In this document: one piece after another, positions 1 to 5,687 of the stretch
Position numbering within the stretch: the first letter of the stretch is position 1
Layout of the letters: each line of letters begins with the position of its first letter
Assembly: GCA_008638025.1 (NCBI GenBank)
Contig: VTPF01000036.1
Location: forward strand, 1-6,818
DNA length: 6,818 nt
Direction: 5' to 3'
DNA from: Pelagibacteraceae bacterium
GTDB taxonomy: Bacteria > Pseudomonadota > Alphaproteobacteria > Pelagibacterales > Pelagibacteraceae
The notes under the pieces: model-generated
The model's database searches: none
What the model was told of the DNA's origin: nothing
The model's input: the letters and a program-made list of their open reading frames with translations, nothing else
Program-made: the position numbers and the translations under genes

Positions 1-1058
1 TATTGACCTTTAAACTTAATTAAAAGATCATTTTTATCATCAATTTTTTCTCTTCTACTAAAGGCAGGATTAATTTTAGTAAAATAACCAGCAACACCAG
101 CATCATCATTAGTTTTGCTTAGATCTGTAGCAGTATTAGATAAACTTGTTTTTCCTTTGCTCACAATTATCCGTGCATTGGTTACTGCTTTGTTAAAAAT
201 ACTATCCTGAATATTTAAATGCAAAGACAAATCTAACCTATGATTAACTGTATCCTCTTCCTCAATTGCACCTGAATTTTTAAACACATGAAATCCACCT
301 CGGTAAAATCCCAGTCCAAGTTTTGCTCCTATATTTTCTTCATATAAAACTGGTTTTAAAATATTGATATCCCAAAAATTTGAATTTCCCTCTAAACCTC
401 CAGAAGTTGCTCGAGCATAATCTCCATGGTCATATCTCATAGTAGCACCTCTTAATAACAAAGAAGTTCCATCGTCACTTAAAAAAAATTTAGAATTTAA
501 TTCATAATAGTTAGTACCGTTTGCCATAGTATGAACTTGCTTAAAACCAATTGTTTCGCCAAGCTCAAAAGCATTGCTATAAGAAAAAGCAGAAGTGGTC
601 TTTACATAGTGAGTTGTCTTTGATCCAGAATTATCTACTCTGATAGATGCTTTGTCAGGATCAGTATTTTTCAGCTCAATAATTAAATTAAATGAATTAT
701 CGCTATTTTTTTTTACAAACCCTACCGCTCTAATTCCTGAAATGCTATTAATATTTTTTAAGTTTTGCTTTAGTTCATTTTCATCAACAATTTTTCCCTT
801 CGAAAGTTTTCGCCAAGCGTATGAGTTCACCAAATTTTCAGAAATTTTAACCCCTTCTTTTTTAATAATAATATCTCGTAAGACTAAATTTTTTAAATTT
901 ACCTCTTTTGGAATTTTTAACAAATTTGGCTTATAAAACTTAGGTGTAAAAACTGGTACTACATTTCTGTCATTAACAGTGGGTCCCCCATATGAATACA
1001 GGGGCGTTTTATCTAAAAATGTTAAAAACAATGATAAAATTAATAGAAGTTTTTTCAT
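1..1058 (-). CDS. Two-partner secretion outer-membrane transporter (TpsB, ShlB/FhaC/HecB type), N-terminal part, cut by the left edge
   Basis: This gene encodes 352 residues of a probable outer-membrane beta-barrel that would export a partner TpsA protein from the periplasm. The ATG at 1056-1058 is preceded by an in-frame TAA six bases upstream, so the start is well fixed. Residues 1-24 look like a signal peptide (MKK, then a leucine/isoleucine-rich core). Residues about 51-132 resemble the second POTRA domain of TpsB proteins. The sequence then runs into a barrel entry typical of the family, with RVDNSGSKTT at 140-149 followed by alternating beta strands (for example 183-209 and 246-258). 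Known TpsB proteins are about 550-600 residues with two POTRA domains; here the first POTRA seems absent, with only a short extended linker after the signal. The C-terminal barrel and the conserved VRGY-type loop motif would lie outside the window, as would any TpsA gene. A BamA-like identity is less likely, since there is no POTRA array. Confidence 0.72.
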   Translation of the reverse strand, partial: MKKLLLILSLFLTFLDKTPLYSYGGPTVNDRNVVPVFTPKFYKPNLLKIPKEVNLKNLVLRDIIIKKEGVKISENLVNSYAWRKLSKGKIVDENELKQNLKNINSISGIRAVGFVKKNSDNSFNLIIELKNTDPDKASIRVDNSGSKTTHYVKTTSAFSYSNAFELGETIGFKQVHTMANGTNYYELNSKFFLSDDGTSLLLRGATMRYDHGDYARATSGGLEGNSNFWDINILKPVLYEENIGAKLGLGFYRGGFHVFKNSGAIEEEDTVNHRLDLSLHLNIQDSIFNKAVTNARIIVSKGKTSLSNTATDLSKTNDDAGVAGYFTKINPAFSRREKIDDKNDLLIKFKGQ

Positions 1059-1181
1059 TGATTAACTTAAATCAAACGCTTCCTTGCATGTAAAGAACAT
1101 CTCTTAATTTGTTCAATTTATAAATTAAGATACTATTTAAGATTAACTAACTTTTTATTAAAAAAGCTATATTTATTAATA
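1059..1181. promoter_or_regulatory. Divergent promoter region between the TpsB-like gene and rlmN
   Basis: These 123 bases separate two divergently transcribed genes and must hold both promoters unless rlmN is read from afar. For rlmN a candidate is TTGTTC (1109-1114) and TACTAT (1131-1136) with a 16-base spacer. For the TpsB-like gene, on the minus strand, a candidate is TTGAAC (1111-1116) and TTACAT (1088-1093) with a 17-base spacer. The two candidate -35 boxes overlap. Matches to the sigma-70 consensus are only partial (3-4 of 6 per box), and AT-rich DNA yields many such matches. Neither gene has a clear Shine-Dalgarno sequence. Confidence 0.3.
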
Positions 1182-2252
1182 ATGTCATTACAAAATATTT
1201 ACGATCTTACCTATGAGGAGTTAAACAATTTTATCATTAATAACTGTTCTACAGATCTAAAAAAGTCTGGAATGCGAACAAATCAGTTGTGGAAATTTAT
1301 CTATAAAAAAGGTTTAAAAGATATTTTGCATTTTTCTAATATACCTGATGAATTAAAAAATAATTTAAAACAACAGCTATCTTTTAAAAGAATAGATATT
1401 GCTGAAAAAAAAATTTCTAATGACGGAACTATTAAATGGCTTCTAAAACTACAAGATGGCAATTTAGTTGAAACTGTTTTTATTCCCTCTGATAAAAGAG
1501 GAACTTTATGTATATCTTCACAAGTTGGATGCACATTAAATTGTAAATTTTGTCATACTGGAACACAACTAATGGTTAAAAATTTATCGACTGCTGAAAT
1601 TATTAATCAAATTTTAGTAGCAAAAGATGAATTAAAAGACTGGGGAACACAAAAAATTATAACTAATATTGTTTATATGGGGATGGGAGAACCTTTTTAT
1701 AATTACAATAACGTAAAAAAATCCATAGCTATTCTTAAAAACAACCAAGGATTAGATTACTCAGCAAAAAAAATTACTGTTTCTACAGCTGGTATCACTC
1801 CTGAAATTATAAAAGCTGCAAAAGAAATTAGCACTTACTTAGCTTTATCTCTTCATGCTCCTAATGATGAATTAAGAGAAAAAATTATGCCTATAAATAA
1901 AAAATATAAAATTAAAGATTTAATAGAAAGCTGCTCTTATTATGCAAAAATAAATAAGGAAAAAATATTTTTAGAATATGTTCTGTTAAAAAATATTAAT
2001 GACAGTGAGCATTGTTCTAAACAATTAATAAAACTTATGAGCAAATTTCCTAGTAAGCTTAACTTAATAGAGTTTAATGCATGGCCAGGAGTTGGTTATG
2101 AACCATCGGATCAAGAAACTGTACAAAAATTTTATCGATCGATCAAAAATTCTGGTCACATTGTAACCTTGAGGAAATCTAGAGGCGAGGACATACTGGG
2201 AGCCTGCGGACAACTCAAAACAGAAAGTCAAAGAAAGCCAAAGTCTTTATAA
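1182..2252 (+). CDS. rlmN: 23S rRNA (adenine-2503-C2)/tRNA (adenine-37-C2) methyltransferase RlmN
   Basis: RlmN is a cytoplasmic radical-SAM enzyme. In E. coli it methylates C2 of A2503 in 23S rRNA and of A37 in some tRNAs; that dual role is family knowledge. The protein is full length for the family (356 residues). The iron-sulfur ligands are Cys117, Cys121 and Cys124 in VGCTLNCKFCHTGTQ. Cys110 in GTLCISSQ matches the conserved cysteine (E. coli Cys118) that resolves the protein-RNA adduct. Cys342 in GACGQL matches the methyl-carrying cysteine (E. coli Cys355). Glu97 in LVETVFIP and the SAM-binding GMGEP at 167-171 are present. The CHTGTQ continuation is the form usual in alphaproteobacteria. 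The ATG at 1182 has no Shine-Dalgarno sequence but sits at the expected position for the family. The gene opens the plus-strand run; the next gene follows after 103 bases. No key residue is missing. Confidence 0.97.
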   Translation: MSLQNIYDLTYEELNNFIINNCSTDLKKSGMRTNQLWKFIYKKGLKDILHFSNIPDELKNNLKQQLSFKRIDIAEKKISNDGTIKWLLKLQDGNLVETVFIPSDKRGTLCISSQVGCTLNCKFCHTGTQLMVKNLSTAEIINQILVAKDELKDWGTQKIITNIVYMGMGEPFYNYNNVKKSIAILKNNQGLDYSAKKITVSTAGITPEIIKAAKEISTYLALSLHAPNDELREKIMPINKKYKIKDLIESCSYYAKINKEKIFLEYVLLKNINDSEHCSKQLIKLMSKFPSKLNLIEFNAWPGVGYEPSDQETVQKFYRSIKNSGHIVTLRKSRGEDILGACGQLKTESQRKPKSL

Positions 2253-2317
2253 AGTCTTTTTTATTTAAAAATTCCTTTTAAAATTTCACAATTTTAACAA
2301 CAATAAATACTAGCTTT

Positions 2318-2331
2318 GCCAAAAATTTGGC
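2318..2331. repeat. 14-base inverted repeat in the rlmN to SprT-like gap
   Basis: The sequence GCCAAAAATTTGGC has 6-base arms (GCCAAA and TTTGGC) around a 2-base centre. It lies 24 bases before the ATG of the SprT-like gene, inside the 103-base gap after rlmN. As RNA it could form at most a 5-bp stem with a 4-base loop, and no T-run follows, so it does not look like a terminator. It could be an operator half-site pair, but chance occurrence in AT-rich DNA is quite possible. The rest of the gap (2253-2355) shows nothing I can name. Confidence 0.25.
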
Positions 2332-2355
2332 GTATAACCCAGCGTCCATATAAAA

Positions 2356-2790
2356 ATGACAAAAAATATGACTAAAAAAATTACTAAAGAAAAAAAAGAA
2401 AAAATTATTAAAATTAAAAAGCGCATCATAAAAGAATCTTCTAATTTAGAAAAAAATTACAAGACCACTTTTAAAGATATTAAAAAATATTTTAAAATTT
2501 TTAACAAAGCTTTTTTTAAAGATCAGCTTAATCCCTTTAATGATATTCAGCTAAAAAAAATGAATGGTTGCTGGGGTCAGTGCGTGGAGGATTATTCTCT
2601 AAGAAAAGGTACAAAGTTTTTTTGTTTAGAAATGCAAAAAGATTATCCAAATAAAAAAGAATTTCTAACCACTTTGGGCCATGAAATGATCCATTTATGG
2701 CAACAAACTTTAAAAAAAGATACTGGTAATCATAATTCTTTATTTTATAGCTTTAGACCTAAATTTAAAAAATTTGGTTTAAATCTTTAA
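2356..2790 (+). CDS. Short SprT-like domain protein (putative zinc metalloprotease fold)
   Basis: This 144-residue protein has an HExxH zinc site, HEMIH at 109-113, and a probable third ligand, His126, in NHNSLFYSF. That spacing fits SprT-like/Spartan-type metallopeptidase domains. Residues 44-60 match the family's usual opening (FNKAFFKDQLNP), and 69-75 carry the MNGCWGQ segment that precedes the metal site. Eukaryotic Spartan digests DNA-protein crosslinks; the bacterial SprT role is poorly known, so no substrate is proposed. The C-terminal zinc-ribbon of E. coli SprT is missing and the protein ends soon after His126, as in short phage-type members. The first 35 residues are lysine-rich, probably disordered and possibly nucleic-acid binding. 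ATG at 2356 and ATG at 2368 (Met5) are both possible starts; the first is used here. It lies 103 bases after rlmN and 73 before yajQ. Confidence 0.78.
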   Translation: MTKNMTKKITKEKKEKIIKIKKRIIKESSNLEKNYKTTFKDIKKYFKIFNKAFFKDQLNPFNDIQLKKMNGCWGQCVEDYSLRKGTKFFCLEMQKDYPNKKEFLTTLGHEMIHLWQQTLKKDTGNHNSLFYSFRPKFKKFGLNL

Positions 2791-2818
2791 AACATCTTAA
2801 AAATTATTTTATAGAATT

Positions 2819-2840
2819 AGAAGCACAACTTTGCTTTTTA
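2819..2840 (+). terminator. Weak possible hairpin before yajQ
   Basis: After the SprT-like stop codon, 2819-2825 can pair with 2832-2838 (core AAGCA with TGCTT, loop CAACTT), and the 3' arm merges into a short T-run ending near 2839. The stem has only two G-C pairs plus a G-U pair, so termination would be weak at best. It could also be an attenuator-like or processing structure between the SprT-like gene and yajQ, or it may mean nothing. Confidence 0.2.
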
Positions 2841-2863
2841 TAAAAATATGATAATGGTAGAGC

Positions 2864-3355
2864 ATGCCAACTTTTGATGTAGTAAGTAAAATTAGCTATC
2901 AAGAATTAAATAATGCACTTTCTAATTGCTTGAGAGAAATTAATACAAGATACGACTTTAAAGGTTTAAATATTGCAATTGAATTTAAAGAAAAAGAAAA
3001 ACAAATTGTAACACTTGCTCCGGATAACATGAAATTAAAACAAATAAATGATTTATTCACAGGTCATTTGGTACGTAGGAAAATTGATCCAAGAATAATT
3101 AAAATTAAAAGTGTTGAAGATGCTACTGGTAACTCCAAAAGACAAACGGTTGAGTTGCAAGAAGGTATTGATCAGGAAAGCGCAAAGAAAATTATTACTC
3201 AAGTAAAATCATCTAAAATCAAAGTTCAGGTAAAAATTCAAGGAGACGAACTTCGAGTAGATGGAAAAAAGAGAGACGACCTTCAAGAAACCATGCAACT
3301 TATTAGAGGAATTGATATAGGCAGACCGGTAGAATTCACTAATTTCAGGGACTAA
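2864..3355 (+). CDS. yajQ: YajQ family nucleotide-binding protein (DUF520)
   Basis: The protein is 163 residues, the same length as E. coli YajQ, and colinear with it. It opens with MPTFDVVSKIS (E. coli MPSFDIVSEVD). It then has RYDFKG at 29-34, GID at 101-103, KIKVQVKIQGDELRV at 118-132, KKRDDLQ at 135-141 and the closing FTNFRD. YajQ has two ferredoxin-like halves. Family members bind nucleotides or RNA in vitro, and the Xanthomonas homologue was reported to bind cyclic-di-GMP and act through a transcription factor; whether that holds here is unknown. The sequence GGTAG a few bases before the ATG may act as a weak ribosome-binding site. The stop codon TAA is followed at once by the ATG of the 32-codon ORF, so translation of the two is probably coupled. 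Identity is secure; function is not. Confidence 0.96.
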   Translation: MPTFDVVSKISYQELNNALSNCLREINTRYDFKGLNIAIEFKEKEKQIVTLAPDNMKLKQINDLFTGHLVRRKIDPRIIKIKSVEDATGNSKRQTVELQEGIDQESAKKIITQVKSSKIKVQVKIQGDELRVDGKKRDDLQETMQLIRGIDIGRPVEFTNFRD

Positions 3356-3454
3356 ATGAGCAAAAGATACTCTGGAAAATCAGGAAAAGATCGTAATTTC
3401 AACAAAAAACCAAAGCTATCTAAAAAAATAAAAAGAAAATTTAAAAAAAAATAA
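3356..3454 (+). CDS. Very basic 32-residue small protein between yajQ and the DUF4170-like gene
   Basis: An open frame of 32 codons fills exactly the 99 bases between two recognised genes. Its ATG follows the yajQ stop TAA directly, and its own TAA (3452-3454) is followed directly by the ATG of the next gene. The peptide starts MSKRYSGKSGKDRNFNKKP and ends in KKIKRKFKKK. It has 13 lysines, 3 arginines and a single acidic residue, for a net charge near +15. It has no membrane segment or cysteine and is most likely disordered, so RNA, ribosome or DNA binding is a natural guess, but it is only a guess. I do not recognise a family. The exact fit at both ends and the absence of any spacer argue that it is translated. 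The alternative is an untranslated A-rich spacer that is open by chance. Confidence 0.6.
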   Translation: MSKRYSGKSGKDRNFNKKPKLSKKIKRKFKKK

Positions 3455-3640
3455 ATGACAACTTTTAGAGTAATTGAAGGATCTCACAAAGACCCTAACA
3501 ATATTGAAACGCTCTATCCGGAAACTAAAATTATTCATGGGCCTTTTGCCAATGAAGAAGAGGCAGACCAAATTGCTAAACGCCTAATTCAAAAAAATAT
3601 AGACAACTACTATCATCGAGCTTGGGTGATCAAAGATTAA
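3455..3640 (+). CDS. DUF4170-like small protein
   Basis: This 61-residue soluble protein of unknown function resembles the alphaproteobacterial DUF4170 family. The similarity is the N-terminal strand with an xVxEGxxxD pattern, HGPF at 28-31, a helix rich in acidic residues and alanine (EEEADQIAKRL), and an IDNYYHRAWVI ending, where family members have a comparable DNA-x-RYRIV ending. It is somewhat shorter than the usual 75-85 residues. I matched it from memory of the family pattern, so the assignment is moderate. Its ATG directly follows the stop of the 32-codon ORF with no Shine-Dalgarno sequence, suggesting translational coupling with yajQ upstream. Its stop codon overlaps the stop of the convergent exporter gene by four bases (TTAA, 3637-3640). 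Confidence 0.68.
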   Translation: MTTFRVIEGSHKDPNNIETLYPETKIIHGPFANEEEADQIAKRLIQKNIDNYYHRAWVIKD

Positions 3641-4770
3641 AATTTACTCACAAAAAAATACCAAGAGTACGCAACTATTACTGCGGGTATTGCACTATAT
3701 AAAGTTGCAAGAATTGCAGCCTTTGGAGAAATGGCTATTGCAGGAAATAATGCATCGCCATCATTTGAAATTGCATTACCAATTTGGGCAGCCATAGGAA
3801 CGTGTCCTCCGATATAAAGTGTCGTAATCATTATTTGAGGACCACAGCCAGGAATAAATCCAACTAAAATTGCTGCCAATGGAACAAAGGGACCTAAATA
3901 AGATATTTGATTAAATAATTTTCCACCGCTAAAATAATCTATCAAATCAAAACTTACAAAAGCCACGATCACCCATACGGTTACAAAACAAGTTAAATCA
4001 ATTACTGAAAGAAGTGTTGTTTGTTTGCATTCTGCAATTTGAACATCTGAGGATGGATTAAATAACCAAATCAAAACTGACAGCAGAGCCCCAATAAAAC
4101 TTATTAATAAGACCAAATCGTAGCTATAAAAATTTAATTCTAAATTAGTACCTAAAGCATTATAAAATCCAAAAATGACTCCAGGTATAATTAATAGTAG
4201 CCAAAAATAATAAACCGCAACTGGAGTATTGTTTGGAATTTCATCCTCCAACGTAATTGTTCTAGGAGTAAATTTGGGGGCTATAGTATTTTCAAAAATT
4301 TTTGCAATGTACCCCGATATAATTGCAACAACATAGGTCAGTGGTAAAATAATTAATGCAGCTTTTGGCTTTGATGCAATTAACAAAAATGCTGCATCAC
4401 CCATGGTAGCAACTAAAGTAGCAAGAACGGCACTGAAAGAAATGGCTTTTCTTACATACAAAGTCATTATCATGATTGCCCCACCACAACCGGGAATAAT
4501 TCCCATTAAAGCTGCTATTAAAATATCAAATTTATTATATTTTTCTAAAATAGATTGAAGATTAAAGTTAGTTTTTTGCAATAAATGAAAAACTAAAATG
4601 GTAATTGCAACAAACGAAGTTACAGAAATAAAAGCATTTGACGCAGACTTAAAAAAAATATCCCTTGTGGACGAAAAACTCAATAATCCAACAAAAATTA
4701 TAAATAGTGTAAACTTTGCAAGTCTTAAACTTGGAAATTTTTTTGCAATTTTTAATACAATTTCAACCAT
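3637..4770 (-). CDS. Putative 10-TM heavy-metal exporter (ArsP_2 / putative manganese transporter family)
   Basis: This 377-residue inner-membrane protein has about ten hydrophobic segments (near 18-34, 45-63, 82-104, 112-132, 136-156, 185-204, 217-237, 256-276, 292-320 and 350-373). The family is known as a putative heavy-metal exporter (ArsP_2), often annotated as a manganese transporter; the substrate is not settled. Two half-repeats are plain. MGIIPGCGGAIMIMTLYV at 89-106 matches VGFIPGCGPQIMITTLYI at 303-320, and the stretch after each carries a GDA motif and SKPKAA or SPKAA (133-138, 348-352). The paired GCG cysteines (Cys95, Cys309) and the aspartates of MGDA and NDGDA are the likely functional core. 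The start at 4768-4770 gives a short charged N-terminus (MVEIVLKIAKKFPSLRLAK). It converges on the DUF4170-like gene with a 4-base overlap and diverges from the hydratase gene. Confidence 0.82.
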   Translation of the reverse strand: MVEIVLKIAKKFPSLRLAKFTLFIIFVGLLSFSSTRDIFFKSASNAFISVTSFVAITILVFHLLQKTNFNLQSILEKYNKFDILIAALMGIIPGCGGAIMIMTLYVRKAISFSAVLATLVATMGDAAFLLIASKPKAALIILPLTYVVAIISGYIAKIFENTIAPKFTPRTITLEDEIPNNTPVAVYYFWLLLIIPGVIFGFYNALGTNLELNFYSYDLVLLISFIGALLSVLIWLFNPSSDVQIAECKQTTLLSVIDLTCFVTVWVIVAFVSFDLIDYFSGGKLFNQISYLGPFVPLAAILVGFIPGCGPQIMITTLYIGGHVPMAAQIGNAISNDGDALFPAIAISPKAAILATLYSAIPAVIVAYSWYFFVSKF

Positions 4771-4907
4771 AATTTATAGATAATGTAAGAAAATGTTATG
4801 TTTTTTCAAGTGTACTCTCAAATCTACGTTGCTTCCATAAAAAATTTTTACCGCCTAAATATAAAAATGTTTTATATAAATGAATTTTATGATTAATAGT
4901 CTTTTCA
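4771..4907. promoter_or_regulatory. Divergent intergenic region, metal exporter and hydratase
   Basis: These 137 bases separate two genes that point away from each other. Apart from the exporter promoter candidate, the block at about 4821-4857 is the least AT-rich part and contains CTACGTTGCTTCC and ACCGCC, which stand out against the surrounding A/T runs. I found no convincing promoter with proper spacing for the hydratase gene, and no yybP-ykoY-type manganese riboswitch sequence on the minus strand. Neither gene has a Shine-Dalgarno sequence. Confidence 0.4.
4793..4821 (-). promoter_or_regulatory. Candidate sigma-70 promoter for the metal exporter
   Basis: On the minus strand, TTGAGA (4816-4821) and TAACAT (4793-4798) are separated by exactly 17 bases. 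They match the consensus at 5 of 6 and 4 of 6 positions. Transcription would begin near 4786 and leave a leader of about 16 bases, too short for a riboswitch. An overlapping alternative, TTGAAA (from 4808 downward) with TACATT, is also possible. No MntR, Mur or Fur-type operator was recognised. Confidence 0.4.
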
Positions 4908-5687
4908 ATGAATAATAAAGAATTAAAAAATACGGCTAAAAAATTAGTAAATGCCTTTAATAAAGGAAAGTTAATAGCTCCCTTATCAGATAAATTTACA
5001 AAAAATTCAAATATTGCCAATCAACTAAGAACTGAATGTGAAAGTTTAGTAAAGTCGCCAGTAATTGGATTTAAAGCAGGTGGAACTGGGAAAGCAATGC
5101 TAAAAAAGTGGGGAGAAAAAGAACCTTTCTATGCTGCAATTTTTAAAAAAAATTTACTTAAAAGCAATGGATCAGTTAAAATTAATAAATATACGCTTGG
5201 AATTGAATTAGAAGTTTTTTTTCAAATTAAAAAATTATTTTTTAACACTACCAAAAAAATTACGGATAAAAATGTTTCTTCTGTTATTCAGTATGTTGGT
5301 CCTTGCATTGAGATTGTAGGTTATAGACAAAAGAAAAAAGGATTATCTGGACTTGGAGATTTGATCAGTGATTTTGGAGCAAATGTTAAATTTTTAATTG
5401 GAAAAAAACAAAAATTTAAAAGATTGCCATTTCATAACCTTGCTACGACCCTATATAATAAAAAAAGTGGACAAACTGCCAATGGAAATACCAAAGCGGT
5501 TTATGACAGTCCTTTAAAATCTTTAATTTGGCTTCTAAATAAAATTAAAAAAGACAAAATTAATTTAAATAGAGACTTTTTAGTTTTCACTGGATCAACT
5601 GTGGGTGTGGTTCCTATTCAAAAAGTGGGTTTGTTTAAAGGTGAAATTAAATCACTAGGTTCAGTTCAGGCAACTGTGAGAAATTAA
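4908..5687 (+). CDS. 2-keto-4-pentenoate hydratase / fumarylacetoacetate hydrolase superfamily enzyme
   Basis: This 259-residue cytoplasmic enzyme is close to the usual 260-270 of 2-hydroxypentadienoate hydratases such as MhpD. The metal site of that family is present: Glu100 and Glu102 in GIELEVFF, and Glu135 in VGPCIEIVGYR. Lys56 in IGFKAGG matches the catalytic lysine of GYKIG in MhpD-like proteins. The family's DNGAS-type loop appears as SDFGAN at 154-159, and the TGS loop as FTGSTVGVVP at 227-236. The C-terminal LGSVQATV fits the last strand. Such enzymes hydrate 2-oxo-4-enoates or decarboxylate 2-oxo acids in aromatic or meta-cleavage routes. No neighbouring dioxygenase, aldolase or dehydrogenase supports a particular pathway, so the substrate is open. 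The ATG at 4908 starts a typical amphipathic first helix. The stop overlaps the convergent coiled-coil gene by four bases. Confidence 0.83.
   Translation: MNNKELKNTAKKLVNAFNKGKLIAPLSDKFTKNSNIANQLRTECESLVKSPVIGFKAGGTGKAMLKKWGEKEPFYAAIFKKNLLKSNGSVKINKYTLGIELEVFFQIKKLFFNTTKKITDKNVSSVIQYVGPCIEIVGYRQKKKGLSGLGDLISDFGANVKFLIGKKQKFKRLPFHNLATTLYNKKSGQTANGNTKAVYDSPLKSLIWLLNKIKKDKINLNRDFLVFTGSTVGVVPIQKVGLFKGEIKSLGSVQATVRN

Noticed and set aside
652..936. A 94-codon plus-strand frame, phenylalanine- and serine-rich
   Set aside because: It lies wholly opposite the TpsB-like gene, whose minus-strand frame has a signal peptide and POTRA similarity. The phenylalanine-rich product is what an AT-rich antisense strand gives.
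1301..1534. A 77-codon minus-strand frame
   Set aside because: It is antisense to rlmN, which has all its catalytic motifs in the plus frame.
2240..2270. Terminator after rlmN around CTTTATAAAG and the following T-run
   Set aside because: The palindrome would leave almost no loop, and AAAGTC occurs as a direct rather than an inverted repeat, so no stable stem forms before the T-run.
4598..4783. A 61-codon plus-strand frame running into the divergent intergenic region
   Set aside because: It is antisense to the N-terminus of the metal exporter and resembles no family.
4771..4907. A manganese riboswitch (yybP-ykoY) before the metal exporter
   Set aside because: I looked for its conserved loop sequences on the minus strand and did not find them, and the best promoter leaves only about 16 bases of leader.
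4796..5020. A 74-codon minus-strand frame spanning the intergenic region and the hydratase start
   Set aside because: More than half is antisense to the hydratase N-terminus, and the -10 candidate for the exporter falls at its end. The product has no recognisable features.
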